Below, piece by piece: positions 24,627 through 32,633 of a DNA stretch of 64,000 nucleotides. Location: positions 1-64,000 of the forward strand of contig JAPSGR010000001.1 in assembly GCA_031177355.1 (NCBI GenBank), in the 5' to 3' direction. Source of the DNA: Candidatus Nitrosocosmicus sp. GTDB taxonomy: Archaea; Thermoproteota; Nitrososphaeria; Nitrososphaerales; Nitrososphaeraceae. The position numbers were made by a program, and so were the translations under genes. The stretch's first letter is position 1, and each line of letters begins with the position of its first letter. Below the pieces are notes generated by a model, which saw nothing but the letters and a program-made list of their open reading frames with translations, had not been told where the DNA came from and made no database searches.

Positions 24627-25178
24627 ATGTATGATACGGATAATCCTAGTTTTGGAGAATCCAAAAAAACTACTACCATGACATTTAGAATAGATGAAAA
24701 TGTAATCAGAGTATTGAGATCAGAGTCTGAAAGAAATCAAATTACATTGAATAGTCTTGTGAATCAATTGTTAAAGCGATATGTTGAATGGGATATGTTT
24801 GAACCCAAAGTTGGACTTATCCCTATAGCAAAACCTATAGTGGTTGCCTTATTCAACAAGATGAGTACTGAAGATATCTCCAATATGGCAAAAGAGATCG
24901 GAAAGGATGTCGTTCACGATATAGCTCTTTTTATGAAAAATAAGATGGATCTTGATTCATTTCTTTCATGGTTTGAAACAAGAATGACAAGTTCGTTAAC
25001 CGAAACAAACCATACTATCCAAGATGGCTATCATGTTTATGTTTTAAAACACGAGTTAGGAGAAAATTGGTCTTTGTACCATAAAATTGTTATTGAATTA
25101 ATGTTTAATGAAATCTTTAACAAAACTGTAGATGTAACCATCAGCAACACTACCGTTCGATTTAGGTTTAAGAGTTAA
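24627..25178 (+). CDS. RHH-type DNA-binding protein with a conserved C-terminal domain
   Basis: A 183-residue protein. Residues 14-53 (KKTTTMTFRIDENVIRVLRSESERNQITLNSLVNQLLKRYVEWD) are a ribbon-helix-helix domain, with a strand that inserts in the major groove. The rest (FEPKVGLIPIAKPIVVALFNKMSTEDISNMAKEIGKDVVHDIALF...) is helical with a beta C-terminus (VDVTISNTTVRFRF). This arrangement is a thaumarchaeal transcription-factor-like family, different from the RHH proteins at 12183 and 29325 in its C-terminal domain. It has no Cys cluster. The start is ATG 24627. Confidence 0.75.
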   Translation: MYDTDNPSFGESKKTTTMTFRIDENVIRVLRSESERNQITLNSLVNQLLKRYVEWDMFEPKVGLIPIAKPIVVALFNKMSTEDISNMAKEIGKDVVHDIALFMKNKMDLDSFLSWFETRMTSSLTETNHTIQDGYHVYVLKHELGENWSLYHKIVIELMFNEIFNKTVDVTISNTTVRFRFKS

Positions 25179-25543
25179 ATAAATATAGTACAATTATGTT
25201 CTAAAAAAATTTTTAACATTTCATATACCATCCGAATCAAAACAAACTCTTATCAAATTAGTTTAGCCTGTAAAGAAAACACTGTCTTGTTCCGTCACTA
25301 AAGAACTTGCTTTATGGGTGGACTCTCATAGTGTGGAGTCCGTGTAAAGATAATCAATGATGAGATAATCAATGATGAGATAAAATTATTGGGTCCTATA
25401 TAAAGTACCAAATACAAATTTTCTAAAAGAAATATTAATGCAGTAAAGTTATTGTTATTATTTCAGGTATTATTTTCTATAAGTATCTTATCTAATAATT
25501 CTCTAGAAATGTCTTTATATACTTTTTTGCTAATAACTATTAA
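25179..25543. other. Non-coding region with hairpin and tandem repeat
   Basis: About 365 bp with no frame. It contains a perfect 6-bp hairpin GGACTC/GAGTCC (25320-25341) and, 8 bp later, a 15-bp tandem duplication. These lie upstream of the exported repeat protein and could form a leader or small RNA. Confidence 0.4.
25349..25383. repeat. Tandem 15-bp direct repeat (2.3 copies)
   Basis: GATAATCAATGATGA occurs at 25349-25363 and 25364-25378, followed by the partial GATAA. Exact duplication; possibly a regulator site or a recent slippage product. Confidence 0.7.
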
Positions 25544-26389
25544 ATGTACAATATATTATCTGAAAAGAAAATAATAGCCAGTTCATTGGTAATGGCTTTT
25601 GCATTCATAATGGTCATGGGTCCATCCTCAATGGCAATGAATGTTTTTGCCCAGGGCAATGAGTTGAATCAAGGGATTGGTCAATCACAAAGTTCCACCC
25701 AACTAGGAATTTGTGTATCAGGTGACGGTACTTTATTTTCGTGTAATAATTTGAATTTCCAGAACCAAAACAACGAAGGCAATAACGCAGCAGCCCAGAG
25801 TGGTGGAGATGATGAAGACGATGACGACGGAGGCAACAGTGCTAACCAAGGCATAGGTCAAGAACAAGACTCTGAACAAAGTGCACTGTGTGTATCTGGT
25901 GGAGGCACATTTTTGTCCTGCAATAACGTAAACGTCCAGAATCAAGAAAATAGTGGAAATAATGCCTTGGCTCAACAAAGTGGAGAAGGCAACGGAAATG
26001 GTGGCAACAGTGCTAACCAAGGCATTGGCCAATCTCAATCATCAAGTCAAAGCAGCGTTGTAGTATCAGGTGAAGATACAGTGTTATCAGGCAATAATAT
26101 CAATGTTCAAAATCAACAAAACTCTGGCAATAACGCACTGGCTCAAAGTTCTGGAAGTGATAACGGGGATTACAATGACAATGGCAAACACGGAGATGAC
26201 GATGACAATGGCAAACACGGAGATGACGATGACAATGGCGGCAACAGTGCTAACCAAGGCATAAGTCAAGAACAAGAATCTGAACAAGATAGTCAGGTAA
26301 CATCAGGTGATAATTCTGAGGGTTCGGGTAACAACGTAAACGTTCAAGATCAAAATAACGAAGGCAATAACGCAGCAGCACAAGACTAG
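25544..26389 (+). CDS. Exported curlin-like repeat protein, probable beta-solenoid or amyloid
   Basis: A 281-residue protein. The signal peptide IIASSLVMAFAFIMVMGPSSMAMNVFAQG ends near residue 37. Four repeats of about 45 residues follow, each N(Q)GI(G/S)Q-x-Q-x-S-x-Q ... SG(x)2T..S.NN(L/V/I)N(F/V)Q(N/D)Q-x-N-x-GNN-AxAQ. Gln and Asn at regular spacing resemble curlin (CsgA) repeats, which stack into extracellular amyloid. Asp-rich, Gly-rich linkers (GDDEDDDDGGNSAN; two NGKHGDDDD copies) separate units and may bind calcium. The first two repeats carry a Cys pair (GICVSG...SCNN); the later ones do not. Probably a biofilm or surface-fibre protein; the resemblance is by pattern only. Confidence 0.7.
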   Translation: MYNILSEKKIIASSLVMAFAFIMVMGPSSMAMNVFAQGNELNQGIGQSQSSTQLGICVSGDGTLFSCNNLNFQNQNNEGNNAAAQSGGDDEDDDDGGNSANQGIGQEQDSEQSALCVSGGGTFLSCNNVNVQNQENSGNNALAQQSGEGNGNGGNSANQGIGQSQSSSQSSVVVSGEDTVLSGNNINVQNQQNSGNNALAQSSGSDNGDYNDNGKHGDDDDNGKHGDDDDNGGNSANQGISQEQESEQDSQVTSGDNSEGSGNNVNVQDQNNEGNNAAAQD

Positions 26390-26589
26390 ACATTCTAAAA
26401 TAGAGGGTTAAACAATCCTCCTAACCTACCTTTTTAATATTCTATACTACATAACAATATGTCAATTTGGAATTTAAAATATTATTTATCATAGGATGTT
26501 GAGCATCTCAAGTTTCCGTTATTAATACATTGGCTGTTTAAACCTGAGAGAATGTGAAGCATTTGTATATGATGACGTGTCAGTTATAA

Positions 26590-28020
26590 TTGAAACCAGT
26601 AAAATTGAACTACAAATGGGTAGCGCTTAGTAACACTACTATAGGTTCACTGATGGCGTCTCTGGATCGAAACATAGTCATTATTGCACTTCCAACTATA
26701 GCCCTAGATCTTAACACCTCTTTGATTACTCTTGTCTGGATAACTATTGGGTATTGGGTAGTAACAGCTTCTGCTCTGCTGACTTTTGGAAGATTAGCCG
26801 ACATGTTTGGTAGAGTCAAATTATACAATTTTGGTTTTGCTCTCTTCACCTTTGGGTCTACCTTATGCTGCATCTCGCAAACGGGCGAACAACTAATTCT
26901 TTTCCGTATAATTCAGGGAATTGGGGCCGCATTTATCTTTTCAAACAGTGCTGCAATTATTTCAGATTCATTTCCAGAATCTGAGAGAGGGAAGGCGTTA
27001 GGAATAAATCAGATTTCCATTGTAGTTGGTTCCGTTCTAGGTCTTGTAGTTGGAGGAATCCTCACTACATATCTGGGTTGGCGATCAATATTTTGGGTTA
27101 ATATTCCTATAGGTATATTTGCTACACTATGGGCCTTTTCAAAATTAAAAGAGTTTGGCCATACAAAAAAAGAGCAAATTGATTGGCTAGGAAATATACT
27201 AATGACCTTATCCCTCTTGTTGCTACTATTTGGTATAACATTTGGGTCATTTCACATACTCGATACAACTATGACAATTATTTTCATATTTCTTGGATCA
27301 TTGTTTCTTATCTTGTTCTATCTTATTGAAAGAAAAACCTTGTATCCAATGATTGACCTGACTCTCTTCCAATCAAAGATCTTTACACGTAGCAACGTAG
27401 CTATTTTTCTTAACTCGATGGCGCGAGGAGCTTTTTCTTTTGTAATAGTTTTCTATTTGCAAGGTCCAAGTATGTCCTTATCACCACTAGAGGCGGGCCT
27501 CTATCTAATTCCTGTATCATTAGCACTAGCAATCTTTGCACCAATAACGGGATGGCTGTATGATAAATTTAGATCACCATTACTTTCCCAAATAGGTCTT
27601 TTAATATCAGCCATGGGTTTTTTGATGCTTGTGAACATCGGAGAACAAGTATCTATCATCGATATGATATTACCTTTAACTCTGATCGGAGCAGGTATGG
27701 GAGTATTTACTTCCCCAAATAGAGCTGCTATTATGAATTCGGTTTCTCAAAACAGACGGGGGATTGCGGCAGGAGTAAGCACTACACTAGTTATGACAGG
27801 GAGTGCATTTAGCATTGCCGTTGTTTTCTTAGTATTTTCATTTATGTTACCGATTGATGAAACAGGCAAGATATTCTTAGGGACATTTCAAGTATCTTCT
27901 GACAGTGAGAACTCTCCTGGATATTTTCTGGATAAATTTTTACAATCGCTACGTTATATTTTCCTTATTTCAGCATTATTGATGATCGCTTCGGTATTGA
28001 TTCAACACAAGGTCGGATGA
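26590..28020 (+). CDS. MFS drug:H+ antiporter (DHA2, EmrB/QacA-like)
   Basis: A 476-residue membrane protein with about 14 hydrophobic helices, as in the DHA2 family. Motif A is GRLADMFGRVKLY after helix 2, and the antiporter motif C region is GSVLGLVVGGILTTYLGWRSIFWVNIPIG. D25 near the start (MASLDRNIVIIALPTIALDL) matches the motif D1 acidic residue. It probably exports hydrophobic or cationic compounds using the proton gradient; the substrate cannot be predicted. The start is TTG 26590. No regulator is next to it. Confidence 0.85.
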   Translation: MKPVKLNYKWVALSNTTIGSLMASLDRNIVIIALPTIALDLNTSLITLVWITIGYWVVTASALLTFGRLADMFGRVKLYNFGFALFTFGSTLCCISQTGEQLILFRIIQGIGAAFIFSNSAAIISDSFPESERGKALGINQISIVVGSVLGLVVGGILTTYLGWRSIFWVNIPIGIFATLWAFSKLKEFGHTKKEQIDWLGNILMTLSLLLLLFGITFGSFHILDTTMTIIFIFLGSLFLILFYLIERKTLYPMIDLTLFQSKIFTRSNVAIFLNSMARGAFSFVIVFYLQGPSMSLSPLEAGLYLIPVSLALAIFAPITGWLYDKFRSPLLSQIGLLISAMGFLMLVNIGEQVSIIDMILPLTLIGAGMGVFTSPNRAAIMNSVSQNRRGIAAGVSTTLVMTGSAFSIAVVFLVFSFMLPIDETGKIFLGTFQVSSDSENSPGYFLDKFLQSLRYIFLISALLMIASVLIQHKVG

Positions 28021-28251
28021 CAAAAATAGGGCACATTATAAAAGTTATGGCTACCCCATTGTATCTCACGGCCATGATTGTTTTATATAAATTAACTATA
28101 CTATTTATATTACACAACCGATATATACATAGTAGTGATAGGTAAAAGTTTACGAACCATTGCTATTTCGAAAACACATTTCTGCGATAAACTATTGTCA
28201 TTTCCTTTTGTTGAAAATTTGAAATTCAATATTAGAGGGAGAGTAATTTAA
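28021..28251. other. Intergenic region before the HtrA-like gene
   Basis: AT-rich, no complete gene. A purine-rich GAGGGAGAG at about 28234-28242 looks like a ribosome-binding site for the HtrA-like reading frame, which opens at 28252 directly after a TAA. Confidence 0.4.
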
Positions 28252-28341
28252 ATAATTCCAATAGATAGTGAGAACCAAAACATAGTCATTGACGCAGTTA
28301 AAAAAATAAGCAAAGATGTTGTAAATATTGCAAGCGTTAGA

Positions 28342-29211
28342 ATGATAAAAGATCAATTGCTGAGGATTTTTCCTGTAGAAGGTGTAGGATCAGGAGTTAT
28401 AATTGACAAAAAAGGATATATACTTACTAATAATCATGTGATTGAAAAGGCCAATAAACTGAGTATAACTACAACAGACGGCAATGTATATGAGGGGAGG
28501 ATAGTTGGCACAGACAAACAAACTGATCTTGCTATAATCAAAATTGATTCGAAGGATGCACTCTCATCAGCGGAATTAGGTGATTCAGATCAACTGAAAA
28601 TAGGGCAAATAGTCATTGCCATTGGAAATCCATTTGGACTAGACGGAGGTCCCTCGGTCACAGCAGGCATAATAAGCTCATTGACAAGGCGATTGCAATT
28701 TGAAAATGGGATAATGGAATTAATCCAAACAGACGCTGCTATCAATCCAGGCAATTCTGGAGGGCCGTTAGTAGACACTAAAGGTAAGGTAATAGGAATT
28801 AATACTGCAAAGATGCCTTACGCTCAGGGTATCGGATTTGCCGTTCCAATTAATGTCGCAAAAATGATAATTAGTGATTTAATAGAAAACGGACGTGTAA
28901 CCAAGAGACCCTGGCTTGGTATATCGGCAATAAAAATCAATAGAGAATTAGCATATTCGTTCAGGCTTGCAAGTATCGAAGGATCTCTTGTTGCAGAGAT
29001 ACAAACAAATAGCCCAGCACATTATGCCGATTTGCGGAAAGGTGATATTATTGAATCAATCGATGGGATAAAGATTGTTGACCCCTTTCAGATTTCAAAT
29101 TACATTCGAAAGCTATCTGTCCGAGATAAAATAACTGTGGGAATCAACCGGTATGGGAAAAAGATTATGAAAGAAATTCGTTTGAAGCCTTATCCAACTA
29201 ACTTTAACTAA
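28342..29211 (+). CDS. HtrA/DegP-like trypsin-fold serine protease with PDZ domain
   Basis: The catalytic triad is intact: H in LTNNHVI, D in TDLAII and S in PGNSGGP. The PDZ domain covers the last 90 residues (ASIEGSLVAEIQTNSPAHYADLRKGDIIESIDG). From ATG 28342 the protein has 289 residues. However, the 30 codons before it (from 28252, after TAA) read IIPIDSENQNIVIDAVKKISKDVVNIASVR, which matches the normal N-terminal strand of this family. No ATG, GTG or TTG occurs there, so either ATA/ATT at 28252 or 28255 is used, or the 5' end is damaged. No signal peptide is visible, so a cytoplasmic or truncated form is likely. It probably degrades or refolds damaged proteins. Confidence 0.8.
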   Translation: MIKDQLLRIFPVEGVGSGVIIDKKGYILTNNHVIEKANKLSITTTDGNVYEGRIVGTDKQTDLAIIKIDSKDALSSAELGDSDQLKIGQIVIAIGNPFGLDGGPSVTAGIISSLTRRLQFENGIMELIQTDAAINPGNSGGPLVDTKGKVIGINTAKMPYAQGIGFAVPINVAKMIISDLIENGRVTKRPWLGISAIKINRELAYSFRLASIEGSLVAEIQTNSPAHYADLRKGDIIESIDGIKIVDPFQISNYIRKLSVRDKITVGINRYGKKIMKEIRLKPYPTNFN

Positions 29212-29324
29212 TGCATACATAAAAATTCAGAGAGGTGAACGTGCCAATGATTGAAAAAACCATCTCTTTATTTGATCCCCTAATCTGAAATACGTGTTCT
29301 TAAACAGGACACAATGATCAATTT

Positions 29325-29783
29325 CTAAATTCTTGAAATTGTGTTTCTTCTCCTTTTGTTATTTGTTATTTTTTTCACTTGCTGTCCATCTTCTTCAATT
29401 TCGTTATCAATCGTCTTTTGATCTAAGTTCAACTTTGCAACACGCGGGGTAGCCATGGCAAATTGAATATGAAAGCAGGCAAATGAGTCACAAAGTGAGC
29501 AATGTAATTTATTTTCGCTAAAATGAATTTCTGCTATCTTGTTTTCTTTAAAATCCTTAATATACAACGTGTCTCTGGTACACCCTTCTTCTGATAGAAA
29601 CGGTGCATAATGTCTCAGAAATTCGTCCTTTTCTAAAATATCGTGAAGTAATTCATTTACAAATCCTCCAAAATGTTCATTAACATACGGGTTTCTTTCT
29701 CTTTCCTTTTTCCATTTATTTCTTAATTCCTTGACAATACTGACCCTTAGAGTTATCAGTTCAGCGGAGCTTGATCTTGGCAT
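29325..29783 (-). CDS. RHH-type protein with a C-terminal Cys/His domain (paralogue of 12183-12554)
   Basis: A 152-residue protein from ATG 29783 (a TTG at 29789 is also in frame). The N-terminal SAELITLRVSIVKELRNKWKKERE and following helix are RHH-like. The second half aligns with the regulator at 12183: FVNELLHDILEKDEFLRHYAPFLS, then LYIKDFKENK, then LHCSLCDSFACFHIQFAMATPRVAKL, against VNDFLQVYLEKEEFL..APFLS, LKDIKKK and LQCDIDQTNNCIHTKF...PEISK. Here the Cys/His set is C-x2-C-x4-C-x-H, a plausible zinc site. Two ACGT palindromes 8 bp apart lie just downstream of a TATA-like TTAAATA (29811-29817), suggesting autoregulation. Confidence 0.65.
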   Translation of the reverse strand: MPRSSSAELITLRVSIVKELRNKWKKERERNPYVNEHFGGFVNELLHDILEKDEFLRHYAPFLSEEGCTRDTLYIKDFKENKIAEIHFSENKLHCSLCDSFACFHIQFAMATPRVAKLNLDQKTIDNEIEEDGQQVKKITNNKRRRNTISRI

Positions 29784-30329
29784 ATACAAGTATTATATAA
29801 CGTAGTGACGTATTTAACTTTAGTAGACAATGTATTACTGTTCTTTACTTACTCAAATAGGGTAATATTTTTTAATTATTATGTGAATCTTTAATCTTTA
29901 TCAAATATGTTTCCTATATTTAGGATCCTTTGGTACAGATAAAGAGTTTTCCCCCAAGTGTTTAATATATTAGCGTTAAATTTATTTTTGCGGTCTAACA
30001 AATTAATAAATAGTTTACAAAGTTAAGTCATTTTAAGTAGCAATTTGATTTAGCCTATGATGCTGAAGTCCCTCGTCTATTGATTCGATGTAATTTGGTA
30101 TTCCATCCTTTACACATAAATGCTGTTTGAGTAAAAAAAGTTATTAAAAGAGCAGTTATTGGAGGCGAAATAATAATGATTTTGAATCTCGTTCATGTAA
30201 ATATACATCTATACATAGGAAATTAAAGGATTCAACAGGCTCGGAGATAAATAAAAACATCAACAAGGTCGAAATTACTAAAAAAATTTAAATCTTTATT
30301 TGAAAACGATCTCTGAAAAGACCTGCTTA
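29784..30329. other. Mostly non-coding region with one coding-like fragment
   Basis: About 545 bp, AT-rich. The only coding-like part is a minus-strand fragment at 30033-30140, listed separately. A GGAGGCG motif at about 30160 precedes an ATG with only 16 codons. Confidence 0.4.
30033..30140 (-). pseudogene. C-terminal gene fragment without a start
   Basis: The frame reads LKQHLCVKDGIPNYIESIDEGLQHHRLNQIAT and stops at 30033-30035. Composition and codon pattern look like real protein, but the frame opens after a TAA at 30141-30143 with no ATG, GTG or TTG. It is probably the remnant of a decayed or frameshifted gene. Origin unknown. Confidence 0.25.
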
Positions 30330-30512
30330 TTAGTTACTCTTTAGCAACTTTGTTACTATAAAATATAGAGACATTTTACCACCGACCAGTTTGTTGACAA
30401 CTCTAAAATTTTGTTTCTTATAATGACGAGCAATGTACAATAATTGTGTAGACAATGGTATTAGCTTTTTCATTTTCCTTGATAGGTGAAATGGAACGTA
30501 CTTGCAACCCAA
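30330..30512 (-). CDS. Small basic hypothetical protein
   Basis: A 60-residue basic protein, ...RKMKKLIPLSTQLLYIARHYKKQNFRVVNKLVGGKMSLYFIVTKLLKSN. A TATA-like ATATATAG lies about 26 bp before the TTG start at 30512, good spacing for a leaderless transcript. No Cys cluster and no clear membrane helix. Not recognised. Confidence 0.4.
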   Translation of the reverse strand: MGCKYVPFHLSRKMKKLIPLSTQLLYIARHYKKQNFRVVNKLVGGKMSLYFIVTKLLKSN

Positions 30513-30715
30513 TTTTTACCCTTGGTCTATATATTTATGAGTAAATAAGTCACGATATTTTTCATCCTACAACTAGGGCATAATCACATTTGGACTATAA
30601 GAAGTGTATTGAATGGCTAAGCATTTGTCACATGATGAATAGCTATGTATCTTTTTAAAATCGTCCCAAAATATTTATTTAGTGTTGGGTTTCCAAATTA
30701 CATCGAAATTGCAAG

Positions 30716-30997
30716 TTGGTTGATAAAATAAAGTGTTATCATATATTAGTTAAGAAACAGAGTGAAGCTTTGGAGATTTTGGAAAAATTGAAAAAGGGAG
30801 AAGGATTCACAAATTTAGCTCGAGAATTTTCTATTGATAAAGGAAGTGGAAAAAGAGGCGGCGATTTGGGATTCTTTAGCCGAGGAATGATGGTTAAACC
30901 ATTTGAGGATGCCGCATTTAAGCTTAAGAAAGGAGAGGTAACGACCGAACCAATAAAAACAGAATTTGGTTACCATATTATTAAACGGTCAGGATAA
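30716..30997 (+). CDS. Parvulin-type peptidyl-prolyl cis-trans isomerase
   Basis: A 93-residue single-domain parvulin: CYHILVKKQSEALEILEKLKKGEGFTNLAREFSIDKGSGKRGGDLGFFSRGMMVKPFEDAAFKLKKGE...FGYHIIKR. All family landmarks are present: the first His in HILV, the SIDxGS loop, GGDLGFF, and the final FGYHII. It speeds cis-trans proline isomerisation during folding. With no signal peptide or chaperone arms it is the small cytosolic type, as in Cenarchaeum. The start is TTG 30716. Confidence 0.9.
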   Translation: MVDKIKCYHILVKKQSEALEILEKLKKGEGFTNLAREFSIDKGSGKRGGDLGFFSRGMMVKPFEDAAFKLKKGEVTTEPIKTEFGYHIIKRSG

Positions 30998-31653
30998 ACA
31001 AGACTCTAGTAAGCAAAGGGGGATTTTAATTATATAACTGATGATGCTATTCGGATATTAGCCCTACAGACTGATAAAGCGTACAGATTAAACCTCACGT
31101 AATTCCTTGATTGAATATAACCTTTAGATCTTCTTTATTTTGTCACTAGATTGATGAAATTAAATTCATAATACTAAATTATTTGCATTATGACAGCAGC
31201 CCAATAAGGAAAGATTTCACACGGGAACACGAGTAATTTGCTAACCTCACTGGAATCATAATGCAAACAAGAGTTTAATTGTTGAAAGGTAATATAAATC
31301 GAGTTTATTCTTATTTAGGCTCAAATTCTGATTTTGACAGGATATGAACTCAAGCTCTAAAGTCATTGTTAACAGTAAATAACTGTCTGAAATTGTAAAG
31401 TATATTCCTATCGGTGTTGAATCATTTAATAACAAATGATTCCAAAGAAAATAAAACGAGGGAAATTAAAAATCGATGATCTTGGATGGCGTGTGTAGAC
31501 GAAATTCCTTCTATGTCTCAACAGCTGCAATATGAAATGTCTTAGAATATTAGTATTTGGGTATATAGATAATGATTTACAGCTTATTTTATAGACATTC
31601 TAGTGTCAAAGAGGATGATCTGCCCCTTTGTTATTACATAATTTTATGTCATT
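30998..31653. other. Non-coding region
   Basis: About 655 bp between convergent genes. I see no credible frame on either strand, no tRNA-like fold and no strong hairpin. Confidence 0.5.
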
Positions 31654-32220
31654 TTAACAAATTTTTTTATATACCCAGACTAATTTTTTTTTATCTTTTA
31701 CGACATACCTAAACTTATATTTTGGGTGATAGATTTTTTCAGCTAATGATCTAGTAGTTTCAAAAATAATTATTTTAACTTGTGTATCATTACCTTGCGA
31801 TTTTCCCAAACCTATACAGAACAGCAAGATGTATTTGCCAATCCCAAAACACCTATATTTTTGATCTATCCCTATTTTATGAATTAACAAACCTCTCAGT
31901 GTACCGTTCGCATCAATTACTCGCCTTTCTGGTGTTCTGACATCACCTTTGCTCAAAATTGTAAAAATAACTGAAAAAAACCCTATCCATTCTTCTTCAT
32001 ATCTTAATACATAGACTAATTCATTATCGAGTTGTTTTCCTGCCCTAAATTTTTCATAAAATTCTTGTACTCTTAGCGGATCTTCCCCATTCGATTGAGC
32101 AAAATTAAGATTCGGTAACTGATGATTTTTCGCACTATAAATGACAAACTTGAGCTTATCAGGATTAAATGGATGAGCCAGAGTCATGTTTATGTTTCTC
32201 ATAGAAATCGACAGATTCAA
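31654..32220 (-). CDS. GNAT-family N-acetyltransferase
   Basis: A 188-residue protein. The acetyl-CoA-binding motif A is LLIHKIGIDQKYRCFGIGKYILLFCIGLG (Q/R-x2-G-x-G type, here YRCFGIG), preceded by the V-shaped strand ELVYVLRYEEEWIGFFSV. The end, KYKFRYVVKDKKKLVWVYKKI, follows the usual last strands. It transfers acetyl groups to an amine; substrate unknown. Three Met codons can start it: 32220, 32202 and 32187. The last two reduce overlap with the small upstream gene, and 32187 (MTLAHPFNPDKL) is attractive. Confidence 0.7.
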   Translation of the reverse strand: MNLSISMRNINMTLAHPFNPDKLKFVIYSAKNHQLPNLNFAQSNGEDPLRVQEFYEKFRAGKQLDNELVYVLRYEEEWIGFFSVIFTILSKGDVRTPERRVIDANGTLRGLLIHKIGIDQKYRCFGIGKYILLFCIGLGKSQGNDTQVKIIIFETTRSLAEKIYHPKYKFRYVVKDKKKLVWVYKKIC

Positions 32221-32332
32221 GTATAAATTTTTTATCTAAATCATCAGTTTTGTCAAAGGTGCAACCTAAGATTAGTAAATATTCGTCGTTATCTGAAATA
32301 ATATCCTGAAGAAAAGGTAATTTATTTGACAT
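32165..32332 (-). CDS. Small acidic ORF overlapping the GNAT start
   Basis: ATG at 32332 to TAA at 32165 encodes 55 residues, MSNKLPFLQDIISDNDEYLLILGCTFDKTDDLDKKFILESVDF... Acidic, with one Cys and balanced composition. It overlaps the 5' end of the acetyltransferase gene in another frame by 23-56 bp depending on the start used there. It could be a real translationally coupled gene. No family recognised. Confidence 0.4.
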   Translation of the reverse strand: MSNKLPFLQDIISDNDEYLLILGCTFDKTDDLDKKFILESVDFYEKHKHDSGSSI

Positions 32333-32633
32333 AATAATGTATATACTTTGCCCTATTAAAATCTCGGTGTTAAATCTGGCTGGAGATTATTATTATTTTT
32401 TAAATTCCCTTCTAATAGCCATATGAATTAGGTTAAGGTAAATAATAATTGTGTATAGAAAAATTTGGAAAATTATCTTATGGTGAGAACTAGTATTTGT
32501 AAAGAAAGTCATCGAGTAAATTTAATTTATATTTTTTAGAAGAGATTTAAAACATCTTTACTTATGGTTAACGATATCCTGTTTTTTATTGTCCAAAAAG
32601 GTTGTATTTATTATATGACCATCTAAAAGAAAG
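32333..32633. other. Intergenic region
   Basis: About 300 bp between the small acidic gene and the end of the radical SAM gene, AT-rich. It contains the probable promoter of the former (TTTTAATAG about 28 bp before its ATG). Nothing else seen. Confidence 0.45.

Noticed and set aside
25349..25383. Box C/D small RNA suggested by two ATGATGA motifs
   Set aside because: No matching D box (CTGA) at a suitable distance, and the motifs come from a simple tandem duplication.
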